A DNA stretch of 48,876 bases from Halocafeteria seosinensis. Taxonomy: Eukaryota; Sar; Bigyra; Bicosoecida. Position numbers and translations under genes: made by a program. Below are positions 9,747 through 20,600 of this stretch, in pieces (the stretch's first letter is position 1; the number at the start of each line of letters is the position of its first letter). The stretch is from positions 1-48,876 of the forward strand of contig LVLI01000183.1 in assembly GCA_001687465.1 (NCBI GenBank), in the 5' to 3' direction. The notes under the pieces are model-generated. The model saw nothing but the letters and a program-made list of their open reading frames with translations, made no database searches and was not told the DNA's origin.

Positions 9747-12725
9747 ATGCTTGCAGACTTGATGATGACGAAAGCCCGGAGTCTGCATCAGCCCGTTCCT
9801 ATCGGTAGAGGCACAATAGCTATGCTTTTGGCACTGTTCATACTTAATCTCATCTCGAGTATAAATGCTGTTGATCGACGTCAAGATGCTGTCAACGGAA
9901 ATCTTGACTGTATTGACTATGACGGGTCAACGAAAACATTTACCCTAACTTGCAGTTTTACATGGACGAATACAATGGGGGCTGGAACTGATGACGATTT
10001 CATTTCCCTGGAGGCGAATGAAAAATTTGAAGGCAGTGCAGATTTTTCCATTGATTTAGTGGGAATCACTGAGTTCCGAGGAATGTTTACTTCAGGAGCT
10101 GCATCCTTTGCCGAAGCACCTACCATACGGAATGTTCATATGAAGAAGGGGGCCCTTCTCGATGCCAGTTTTGCTAGTGAGTTTCCCGGTTACGTCGCCA
10201 GAGGCAAACAACAGTTCATTATAATTGAATCTTGTAGTTCGTCGGGAGATATCACAGCTCAGGGTGGGGGAGGCATCATTGGATCGGACGCAGGAGACAA
10301 CGGTGGTAAAGCTACCGTGACCGGTTGCTGGTCTACAGGAACAGTTACGCATCAGTGGGCTGGTGGAATTGCCGGTTCCTGGGGTGGAGCAGGAGGAGGA
10401 TTACTAATAGTTGAAGACTGTTCGTCGTCTGGTGATATTATTGGAGATCGCGCAGGAGGTATTGTAGGCTGGACGTTGGCTAATGGAGGTTCAGGTGAAG
10501 TAAGGAGGTGCTTTTCCACTGGCGAAGTTGGGGGACAGTATGCAGGTGGAATCACTGGCTCGTTCCCCGGATACAATGCCATCAATATCGTCATCTCTGA
10601 GTGCTACTCACTTGGTCCTATTAGTGGAGACGATGCCGGAGGTATTTCTGGTGCATTTGCGGGGGAAGGCGGCACCATAGATATCAGTGACTCGTTTTCG
10701 AGAGGAGAGATCAGTGGTGCTAACGCCGGAGGAATTACGGGAGCAGATACTGGCAAATCAAACGGTGGTACTCCGGGAGACGTTTTCGTTAAAAACAGTT
10801 ATGCCTCCGGGACTATTACAGGTTCTAATGCAGGGGGCTTATTTGGGTCTATTGCAAGCGACGCCGGGCAAGTAGAAGTGGAGTTTTCCGTATACTCATC
10901 TGGAGGAGCCAGCGGAATCGCTGGGGCCGGATCCAATAACATTGACGTAAATACCGGAAATTCGGATGATCTATCATCCATTACTGGGACACTGTATCAC
11001 GTTAATGGCGACCAAAAATGGTTGGACAGCGTATGGACTGTCATATCAGGTTCCTTTCCGATCCTCACAAATGTAGACCAATGTCCTGTAGACTGCGTAG
11101 AAGGAACTGGATCGGGTACCTCGACTGCAACTCCGTCTCCTACTTGTACTCGAACACCGACAACTACTTCATCCCGTACTCCAACACCGAGTGAATCCAT
11201 AACAGTCACATCGTCTCCATCAGCTTCGCAAACACCTTCGGCAACACAGACAAGTACCAAGTCTCCTTATTCAACAACCACCCCAACGGGAACGTCCACC
11301 GCAACGCCATCCGTGACCGCTACAGAGTCACGTACAGCAACACCATCGTTTACTCCTTCCACTTCACAGACCCCTAGTGCAACTGTTAGTCGGACAGGTA
11401 CACCAACGAGTACATCCACTCCTACTTCCACTCCTTCTGCCTCAGAGTCTTCAACCCCTTCTGTCACATCTACCGCAAGTACAACTCAGACTCACACGCG
11501 AACACCGTCCTCGACTCCCACTCACACTTCGTCGATTACCAGTACACCCTCGAACTCTATCACTCCCAGTGCAACTGCCTCCCAGTCATCTACCGCTACT
11601 CCTACCTCAAGTCACACGGCAACACCGACATCAACATCTTCTGTCACCTCTACCACCACGGGAACCCCTACGCGTTCTCCAACTGCATCGGCATCCAGCA
11701 CCGCTTCCGTTACAAAAACTCCAACAGCAACATCTACGCAAACGTCCACCCCAACCAAGACGGGAACTCCCACTCCGACTCAAACTTCGACATCTACTGC
11801 GACTCCATCATCCACTCTAACACCCACCTCGAGCAACACATTTACTCCCACCTCGACTATTACTTCTACTGGGACAAGCACTGCATCTTCTACGTCTACA
11901 CGAACCTCAACGCCAAGTGAAACGAGGACTTCCACTCCAACTTATACTGTGACGCCCACTGAAACTGCTTCCACGACTGGCACTCCCACTTCCAGTCAGA
12001 CCGCTTCTCCGACGCAAACTTCTACTGCATCCTCTACAATCACTTCTTCAACGACGTCGACACCCACTGCTACTAAATCGCCGACCTCTACCGCTACTGC
12101 GTCATCTTCGGTCTCTCCCTCTGTAACAGCAAGTGTCTCCCCATCGAATGATGCAAGAGAGGCTTCCATTGGCTTAAGCACGGGTAGCGACGGAGTATCA
12201 TCTTTAAGTGTGATTTTGCCTGTTGTTATTATTCTTATCGTATTGATATGTGCTTTCTTTGCCTTTTTGAGAAGGGGGAAAAACCGACTGATAGTCGAGA
12301 ATCCTTGCCAAGCATGTGCGACGCAGCTTGACGTCCCGTTGTCGTCTGTGACGTTATGGTCAGATCGGTCTGTACGTCTATCAACTACGGACTTGTCGAG
12401 CACCAATCCAAGCACAGCTGAGGTTTCCGATGATCCTGAAATTGCTAGCACAGGACCGTCTGTTGGCTTAGTTCTCTTGCATGATCTAGAGTCAGTGAGC
12501 ATCCGCTCGATATCAGGTGAGGACCCCAAAAACCGCATACGATCTAAAGCGGGAATGGTACCTGTTACGTTCTCAAACTTCTTGTCCTCGGTCAACGCCC
12601 CAGTTCGGCATCGACTGGAGTTGTGGTGTCGAAAGTTAAAAGCTCAGGCACTTGGTACCCCATCCCCTCTCGTTGTCTTAGACCTAGACTCGGAGTCATC
12701 TGGTATTGCAGTAGAGGGAACCTAG
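9747..12725 (+). CDS. GLUG-repeat surface receptor-like protein, single-pass
   Basis: Predicted 992 residues from the ATG at 9747; the methionines at 9762 and 9765 are alternatives. Signal segment GTIAMLLALFILNLISSINA precedes a divergent N-cap (DRRQDAVNGNLDCIDY, FISLEANEKFEG, APTIRNVH). GLUG repeats run from about nt 10240 to 10850 (GGGIIGSDAG, AGGIAGSWGG, AGGIVGW, AGGITGSFPG, AGGISGAFAG). The C-cap follows (NSYASGTITG, GNSDDLSSITGTLY). A Ser/Thr/Pro stalk of about 340 residues occupies nt 11110-12150, with no membrane segment and dense potential O-glycosylation. A transmembrane helix (VILPVVIILIVLICAFFAFL, about 12205-12270) is followed by basic RRGK and a tail of about 145 residues. The tail contains a QLDVPLSSVTL segment and a terminal WCRKLKAQ..GTPSPLVVLDLDSES box, both echoed in the giant protein. 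A cell-surface adhesin or receptor is the likely role (inference). Confidence 0.9.
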   Translation: MLADLMMTKARSLHQPVPIGRGTIAMLLALFILNLISSINAVDRRQDAVNGNLDCIDYDGSTKTFTLTCSFTWTNTMGAGTDDDFISLEANEKFEGSADFSIDLVGITEFRGMFTSGAASFAEAPTIRNVHMKKGALLDASFASEFPGYVARGKQQFIIIESCSSSGDITAQGGGGIIGSDAGDNGGKATVTGCWSTGTVTHQWAGGIAGSWGGAGGGLLIVEDCSSSGDIIGDRAGGIVGWTLANGGSGEVRRCFSTGEVGGQYAGGITGSFPGYNAINIVISECYSLGPISGDDAGGISGAFAGEGGTIDISDSFSRGEISGANAGGITGADTGKSNGGTPGDVFVKNSYASGTITGSNAGGLFGSIASDAGQVEVEFSVYSSGGASGIAGAGSNNIDVNTGNSDDLSSITGTLYHVNGDQKWLDSVWTVISGSFPILTNVDQCPVDCVEGTGSGTSTATPSPTCTRTPTTTSSRTPTPSESITVTSSPSASQTPSATQTSTKSPYSTTTPTGTSTATPSVTATESRTATPSFTPSTSQTPSATVSRTGTPTSTSTPTSTPSASESSTPSVTSTASTTQTHTRTPSSTPTHTSSITSTPSNSITPSATASQSSTATPTSSHTATPTSTSSVTSTTTGTPTRSPTASASSTASVTKTPTATSTQTSTPTKTGTPTPTQTSTSTATPSSTLTPTSSNTFTPTSTITSTGTSTASSTSTRTSTPSETRTSTPTYTVTPTETASTTGTPTSSQTASPTQTSTASSTITSSTTSTPTATKSPTSTATASSSVSPSVTASVSPSNDAREASIGLSTGSDGVSSLSVILPVVIILIVLICAFFAFLRRGKNRLIVENPCQACATQLDVPLSSVTLWSDRSVRLSTTDLSSTNPSTAEVSDDPEIASTGPSVGLVLLHDLESVSIRSISGEDPKNRIRSKAGMVPVTFSNFLSSVNAPVRHRLELWCRKLKAQALGTPSPLVVLDLDSESSGIAVEGT

Positions 12726-13873
12726 AAGTATTAGTGCTCGTAAAAGACGTCCCAAATTCGAGCCGTGCTGGTGACTGATTTTTTCCGATCCAAAACGTTG
12801 TAATAGAAGCCCTCGATGTGATGATGCTCACTTGTTCCGGTTGTGGGGTTCAGTATAACTAGCAGCTACTACAGCAGTTCTGTCAATTGCATGCTTCCGA
12901 GCCTCCGAGGTAATAGTTACGGTACGGGGGGAATACGAAGATGTACACATTGCAACACAAAAGCTATATGCTTTCAGTGACCATGAATGTACCGTACGCT
13001 TTAACTTTGGCGATAAACGGCCTCTGCGCGCGGTGCGCAAACAGATGGGAGAGTTGAAAAACCTCACCTCTGCGCAGACGGAGGAGACTATCCCTTTCAA
13101 CTTGCTTTAAAGACTAAAGTAACGATAATCGGGCAATCAACTACATCTACATATGCCCCGGAAAGTAGTCAACCATAATAGCCCGATTGCACGCTCGACG
13201 TCGGGGTTCATACACGTTGTACGTACATGTAGTTCAATAACTTTTCATGGTTGCTCTTATTGGCTGTTTCGGTCTTCGCGCACAAAATGAGCCATATTTC
13301 TCAATACGTGCGATATCCTTTGATGGTATCTTTGATTGTGTCCTGTCTACTCACTGGTTGGCGAATCCAGACTGATCAATGATCATCGAAGTCCTCCGTT
13401 TTGTTCATTGTCAGGGCTTCGACTGGCCAAGGAGGTTGCGTACTGTAGGTGGGCTGCACTGAACGTTGTAGCAATGCCCATTGCCGTCTTACGAGACGAG
13501 ACGTAGCCTTCAGGTAACGGGCATCCGTGCCGCATCATACAGTGAACACTGCCATTGGCCAGTCTGCCAAGGGACGGGTTCCGGAGTTCCAACTCCGGAC
13601 TGTGTGGTACTTTGGTGGTTCAACAACTGTCAGCACTGCTCCCGTAACCCGCCAGACAAGTGTGAGCGCGCGTTATTGATTGTCGTCCAGTAACTTCCCT
13701 GCGCATACATGAGGAGATATGGTCACTGTGGACCCGCTGGTACGCGATCTCATTGGATGCGCGTCGCTGCAAGGTATGTAGTGCCCTCCTCCGAAACCAG
13801 AGAAGCATCACGTGGTGTCTTTTCGTGCTCGTGCTCTGCACTGGCTTCCACGACGCTTCGATGACGTCACCTT
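12726..13873. other. Intergenic region
   Basis: About 1.15 kb. I see no gene. A near-palindrome tccggagtt-cc-aactccgga occupies 13580-13599. Upstream exons of the phosphodiesterase gene could lie here, but I cannot identify any. Confidence 0.4.
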
Positions 13874-16800
13874 ATGTGTGTATGTAACACAGATGCTTCG
13901 CGCGTACTCGCTCGCAATTTACTCGAGAGCAGCCAAGGAGAGGGCGTCGGTGCATCAGGAGGGATAGCTTCCGTCGAAGAAGGAAGAGGAAGCGCTTCAA
14001 CGTCCCAGAGATGTTCTGCGACTTCGGCACTGGTGTTGCTAAACTTCAACCATAAGCATAACGAGCCTTTTTTCGGTTCCCTCGCCCACTGGCGGCGTGA
14101 ACAAGAGAAGAGAAAAGAAGAGGAAACCTTGTGCTTGCATTATCTCTCCTCACGACTCTTACGAAGCTATGGGCTCGCTCATAACACGGAGCTAGCGCAG
14201 GATTCCTCCCCACGAAAACCCCAACTTCAACTTGGGCAGGAGGAGTTGGCGAAGAAGTCTGGAAGTTACCATTTGTTGCCCGAAGTGGACCGCGTCGCTA
14301 AATTAGTGACTATGATGCTCCCTTTGGAAAAGAACGCGATTTGCAGAATTGAATTGACCTATGCTTCGGAGGATGTTGATATTGAAGCCGATCGCGAATT
14401 TTTGATGTCCATCGCCGAAGTAGTATCGACTCTCTTGAGCCGATTGGTTCATATTGCGAGCGCATACCTCCTTCATCGGGAACAACAAGCCTTTTACGAT
14501 GCCATTCGGGATATTTACACCCGAGGGAGCATTCTGGATCCCGTACTGCGGTGCGCCAACAGGGCTGTGCTGGCAGAAGAAGTGCATCTGTTCTTGGTTA
14601 AGGAGAATGACAGAGGCATATCGGTGTTAGTCAACGAGGCAGATGGAACCCAGTATGAAATAAACGAAAACAACATTGTCGGTAGTGTTGCTCTCAATAG
14701 GAAAATGCGGAACATTGAATGTGTTGGAGAGGACACTACGGTCTCTGGAAATAACGAAAACGCCCAGTTCCTGCTGGTCGCGCCGATCTTCGACACCTAT
14801 AATAATTTGCAAGGTGTATTGGAAGCCATCAATCGCAAAGAACCTTCAAAATATCTAAGTGAAGAAACAAGTTATGCACAGGAGGAAAAGAATAAGACTT
14901 GCCTCTCGCTTAGTCATCATGCACACCCGGATGCTTGGCCCTTCACGGAAGCGGATGAGAATGCCCTAGCGGCAACTTGTTTGCATGCAGGGGCTGCCAT
15001 CAATCAAATCAAGAGCTCCACCGAGATGTCACGCCAATTGAAAATAAATGAATGTATATTATCTCTTTTGAGGACTATAGGATCGGAAGGAGCCATTAGC
15101 GAAGTCCTGGAATATGTTGCGGACGCAGCTCTGGAAATTACCGCCTGCAAAGGGCTTTGTCTGTACCTTGTAGATCGATCCAAACGACAGCTTTTACCGG
15201 CAGTCTGTAGAAATATGGAATCTTCTAGACTACCCTTGAACAATAGTGTCGTTGGGAGGGCAGCCAATAACGGGCAAACTGTAGAAACATCGGGTGAGTG
15301 ATGGATACAGTACAGCCGTATCGCTTTCGTATAATGTCGCTTACTCAAATCCTTGTACAAGCAGGTGCTGAAGATAATAGGCAAGTCCACCAACTGAAGA
15401 AGCAGGGGTGTGATCCGTCTATGCGGATGCTGTGTGTACCCATCTCACTTCCAACCCGGAGAGATCACACGATCGTGGTGTTGCAAGTAATTGGCGAAGT
15501 GGGTAGTAGCTCCTTTTCTCGGAGCGATCGTGAGGCCTTGGAAACATTTTGCTACGAGGCGGGGGTGGCTATGAAGAAGCTTTCTGTTGATATGGTCTTT
15601 GCGAAGATGTCCGAAGAGGCACATGAAGTGGATAAGGGGTATCAATCTGCACTGATTCCGGGCAAAAGTATGATGAATAGGCGATCCTCGGGCTCCTCAA
15701 GTAACCAAGATGATATCTCATTTTTAGAACAATACGCGGATGAATCGGTCTTAAAAAAACTCCGGAAACAATTTAAGGGTGATCGATTCTCTTCTAACCT
15801 TTCCTCATCGGACAACTCTGCAAGTAACTTGGAGGATTCACAACAGGAAGAAGCAAGCAACCTTCCACTGATTTCGTTTGAATCGCAAGAGCTATCATCC
15901 TTCTCGACAACAGTCGATGACAACAAGATAACATCTTGGGACTTTGACGTGTTGGAGTTGGAGCCCCACGAGTTGAGAAAGCTTGCTTGGAAAATTTTCA
16001 GTTATTGGGATCTTCCAAAACGCTTTCATATACCCCAACAAAAGCTGGAGAGCTTTATCGCGACAAGCCAGGATCATTATCGAGATAATCCGTAAGCAAT
16101 TATGTCTGGGGTGCACTATTCAAAAGATACACCTGCGTCAAATATGTGCTGCACAGGTTTCACAACTTTTATCACGCTGTTGCTACTATGCATAGCTCCT
16201 TTCTCGTTGTGTGGAAATCGGTGGCTCTTCGTCTTCTGAACCATTTGGATGTGTTCTCGATGCTGATAGCAGCATTGTGGTAAGGAGGCAGACAAGAGCA
16301 TCGTACCTGCTTTATGGTCCCAAATTTCACATCGACGTTTGCCTTGCCCGTTGCAGTCACGATATTGATCACCCTGGCCATTCACAAGCTTTCGAAATCA
16401 ATAAGGAGTCCGATCTTGCGATCCAATACAATGACACGGCTGTGTTGGAATCTCATCATGCCTGTCTGACGTTTCAGATTCTCAAGAGTGAACGGACAAG
16501 TATTTTAGAGAGTCTGCCTCACGAAACTTACCGGTTTTGTCGAAAAGTAATTCTTAAATGCATTCTCGGTACCGACATGGCAAAGCACTTTACACTGATC
16601 CAAAATCTTACCAATCGTATCTCTCAAGACTCTCCGGGGGTTTCCAGGTTATCCTCCTCCGCCTCGTTGAAGCACTCGGGGGACCAACTGGAGCAACAGA
16701 AGCGTGATCTAACGGATACAGATGAAATCGCTTGCACCGCATTTGACAGAGATAACGAGACTGACCGCCTTGACTTGATGGAGCTCGCAGTTCACAGTGC

Positions 16801-17089
16801 TGATCTCTCGGGCCAGGCTACTTCGTGGCACATGGCGAAGCAGTGGGGCGATAGGGTCATTCAAGAATTTAAGGAAGAGGCTGAAAAGCACGAAAAGCAC
16901 GGGTTAACGGCTCCTCCATTTATGTCAAACATTAACACGCATTACGACGTTTGTCAATTGCAAAGTTCGTTCATTGAAAACATCTGCTTGCCCCTCTGGG
17001 AGCCGATGAATGAAGCCTTAGGTGGGCTGGAGGAACCGGTGGAGCATCTGAGAAAAAACCAGGAGCAGTATGAACAGGAAGCTGTTTAA
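13874..17089 (+). CDS. GAF-domain cyclic nucleotide phosphodiesterase (4 exons)
   Basis: Splicing 13874-15293, 15365-16091, 16157-16279 and 16357-17089 gives an uninterrupted 1000-residue protein. The introns are 71, 65 and 77 nt, all GT...AG. The N-terminal two thirds contains at least two GAF-type regulatory domains, the clearest spanning the first intron (NNSVVGRAANNGQTVETS joined to G.EDN...LCVPI). The C-terminus is a class I phosphodiesterase domain. It shows HNFYHA (H718, H722), HDIDHPGHSQAF (H758, D759), the ILGTDMAKHF helix, a second metal-site motif VHSADLSGQ (H903, D906) and the substrate clamp Q959..F962. Metal ligands and the invariant Gln are present, so it should hydrolyse cAMP or cGMP with GAF-linked control, as in animal PDE2/5/6/10/11. 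No membrane segment is seen. The N-terminus before residue 100 is low-complexity and the start is uncertain. Confidence 0.9.
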
Positions 17090-17667
17090 AACCATTAGTT
17101 CTACAGTAGTGTGTAATTTCATGACGGCGCCTAAGAAATGTGCGTGTAACGCGTAGCCGTTAGTAGGTTTGTCAGGCTTCGGGTACACCTCTCAACTCTG
17201 GGCGAGCACGCGACAAGCTCAACATTTGAGTTGCGACCGGGTATTTGAAAATGTCCAATATGTGTGGAGTAATCACAAAAATGTTACTTATTTTCTGAAC
17301 CCTGTGAAGCTAGTCTTGCGTGCCATAAAGTGAAATTCTCCATGGTTCCTTCACTGCTCAAAAAATTTCAGGATTCCTCTAAGCTAATTCAATTGAACAG
17401 GGACTCTCCAGGATCTGGTCACCCTTATTGTTCACATTGAGCACGTTTTACTACCATTTGGATCGTTGAATCCGTTCCGTGTAGGTATAGTGTATCATGG
17501 TATGGGGAATGTGAGAATTGTGAGAGTGTATTTGGGCTCAAATTGGCTTGTCTTTTGCCAGAGTGGTGCGAGTCAGTTTGCGGAGAATCTAATTGCTTCA
17601 TTTTCTTACCTTCTACTGCGTATACAGCCCTATTTTATTGGATGACATAGTAGGATCAACAGTCTAG
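17090..17667. other. Intergenic region
   Basis: About 580 bp of A/T-richer DNA with no open frame of note. It holds the 3' end of the phosphodiesterase gene and the promoter of the giant GLUG gene. I identify no specific element. Confidence 0.4.
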
Positions 17668-20600
17668 ATGGTGGCTCTATTCACTGGAAATCGGAAAATG
17701 TCGAGCAAGGAGGCAAAGTGCTCCAGACGGGAGCCACCGGGATGGAATTCCGGGTATTGTCAATTATTCAGTGTATACATGCTCCTTTGGAGTAGTATCA
17801 CTATTTTTTGCTTGCCAGTTGCTGCCTTTGATCTTCGCCAATCGATCATGGATGGAAGCGAACCGTGTTTCACGTACAATGAGACGGAGAAACTATTCGA
17901 GTTACGCTGCAACTCCTTGGAATGGTCCTCTGCGGGTTACGAGCACAATACGTACATTTCACTCCACGCAAATGAGATGTTCGATGGAGGAGAACACAAT
18001 GTAATCGATTTGACAGGGATTGACGAGTTCCAGGGACTGTTTCTCATTGATTCAGCGTCTGTAGGGACATTTGAAGAGGCTCCGCTAATCCGCAACGTGC
18101 ATACTGTGAATGGGGGCCTCGCTTCCGGCGCTGGATTTATCCTGCAAGCTCACTCAAGATTCTCCATTGTTGATTCATGCAGTTCTTCCGGCTCAATAGG
18201 ATTAGACAGTGGCGGCATATGCGGAAGTGAATGCGGAGTAGCGGGCCAAGTGTTGATCACTAACTCGTATTCCTCTGGCACGATTCAAGGGGATCGAGCA
18301 GGTGGTATTACAGGGCGCAATACAGGACAAGTTCAGGGTCGCGTTAAAATAACGCATTGCTACTCTACCGGCACCATACGAGGGTCGGACACGGGAGGAA
18401 TTTGTGGATCTGGGAGTGGTCTGGGAGGTGGGGAAATTGAAATCTCGCACTGCTATTCTACTGGCGCCATGCCACACGCCCGATCGGGAGGTATATCGGG
18501 GTCGAAAACAGGTCAAAACCATGGAAGGGTGGACATCACCAATTGCCATTCTACTGGGCTAATCTCTGGTGGCGGCGTTGGTGGAATTTGTGGCTCTTCA
18601 GCTGCTTATGAACATGGGAGAGTCACCATTATCCGGTCCTACTCCAGAGGAGATATTGCTGGAGAAAATAGTGGGGGAATACTGGGCGAAAATGCTGCTG
18701 AGGTCAATGGGGTCGTGCAGGTAGAAGAATGTTATAGCGTAGGGAAAATCTCAGCTCAAGGCAGCGGAGGCGTTTGCGGACCTTATGTTGGAAAATGGAA
18801 AGGCTCGGCCCGCATATCTAACTGCTACTCATGGGGTTCACTAACTGCTGCTGATACGGGAGGCATTTGTGGCAAAGAGGTATCGGGAAATCTTTCCATT
18901 CTAAACAGTTACGCTGCAGGTCTCGTCCACGGCAGTGGATCTGGTGGAATCATTAGTAGTATCTACAGTTCAATTGATGGCGTGGTTGGAATTAGGTACT
19001 CCGTATACAACGGACAAGGAAACGGGTCCCTGATAGGTAACAATGGAGGAGTGACCGTGCACGAGGAAGGAAATTCGATGGATTTGGCAGACATAACGGG
19101 CAAACTATACACCACGGAGGGACAACAGGTATGGTCCGAAACGTCATGGTCCATTGTTGCATCTGACGAGCTGCTTCAGTTGCGGTTTCAGCTTCTTGCA
19201 ATTCCATCACGGAGCCCTTCATCTATGCCTACGTCTACTCCCACAGCCAGCATGACTAGGCTCTTCAGTGCAACACCATCAAGCACGGAGAGCCTCACCC
19301 CTTCAGCGTCGCCGCACTCATCTAAGTATCCAACTGCTACACCTACGCCGAGTACTTTCCCTAAGGATCTCCGTGAACCTATTATCTCTGGAAGCGAGAC
19401 GTGCTTCCGCTATTTGGAAGGTCGTAGAGTGTTCGAGCAAATCTGCAAGGTTTTGAATTGGGAAGTCAATCGATACTCTCGAGAAACTTACATTTCTCTC
19501 TCGGCTAACGAGACGTTCGAGGGGAGCAACGGTACTGTCATTGACTTGACTGGTGTTGATCTATTCGAGGGGCTGTTTCGAGCAACTGGTGACGTTCAAT
19601 CCTTGGAAGAAGCTCCCCTCATTAGGAATGTCCATGTTACCGGTGGAAGTCTTGCCCGAGGTGCAGGATATATCTTGCAGAGGGAGCAACAATTCTTCCA
19701 GATAGAGTCCTGTAGCTCGTCCGGGAGTATAAATGATTACGGAGGAGGAATATGCGGTGAAAGATGTGGCCTATCTGGGGGCTTGATTCTTATTACGAAT
19801 TCGCATTCTACAGGCCAGATAGCAGGGAACCTCGCCGGAGGTATAGTAGGAACTGAGGGAGCAGCGGTCGGTGGAAAGGTCATTATAAAAGACTGCTATA
19901 CCACTAAAGTTATTGAAGGCATCGGCGCGGGGGGTATCATTGGCGCTGGGAGTGGTCGTGACGGGGGCAACGTAGAAATCTGGGATTGCTACTCTACAGG
20001 GAACATCTCGAGCCGATATGCTGGAGGCATAGCCGGTGCTTCTACCGGGAGCTTCCACGGAAGAGTATGTATAACCAACTGTCGTTCCATAGGAATCGTC
20101 GCAGGAGAAGGTGCCGGTGGAATTTGCGGAACATCCACCGCTTTCGCCAACGGGAATGTTACTGTTGCTCGATCGTACTCTACCGGGGCCATTCATGGTG
20201 AATCATCGGGAGGCATTGTTGGAAGCAGGGCTGCTGTACATAGTGGATTTGTGAGTATCGAAGAATGCTACTCTACTGGGAAGATATTTGGCGACTCCAG
20301 TGGAGGGATCGCTGGCGGCGAGACGGCACGGGATGCAGGCGTCCTTCGTATTTCAGACTGCTATACGACCGGACGAATTAGTGGATTCTCATCAGGAGGG
20401 GTCTGTGGAGCCGACATTGGTCGCGATGGGGGATACATGTATATGCTTGATTCTTATGCTTCTGGAGTCATATTATCCGATAATGGCGGCGGCCTTGTGG
20501 GGAGTGTAATTGGTGGTACTACTGAGGTCAAGTTTTCAGTTTACAACGCCCAAAGTTTGTCCAATTCCCTCGTAGGTCCCACTGGAGGGGAAATTGCGGT

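Noticed and set aside
10997-11467. Minus-strand open frames rich in Val/Gly/Asp opposite the stalk of the 9747 gene
   Set aside because: They are the antisense reading of a low-complexity Ser/Thr/Pro region, which leaves the reverse frame open by composition alone.
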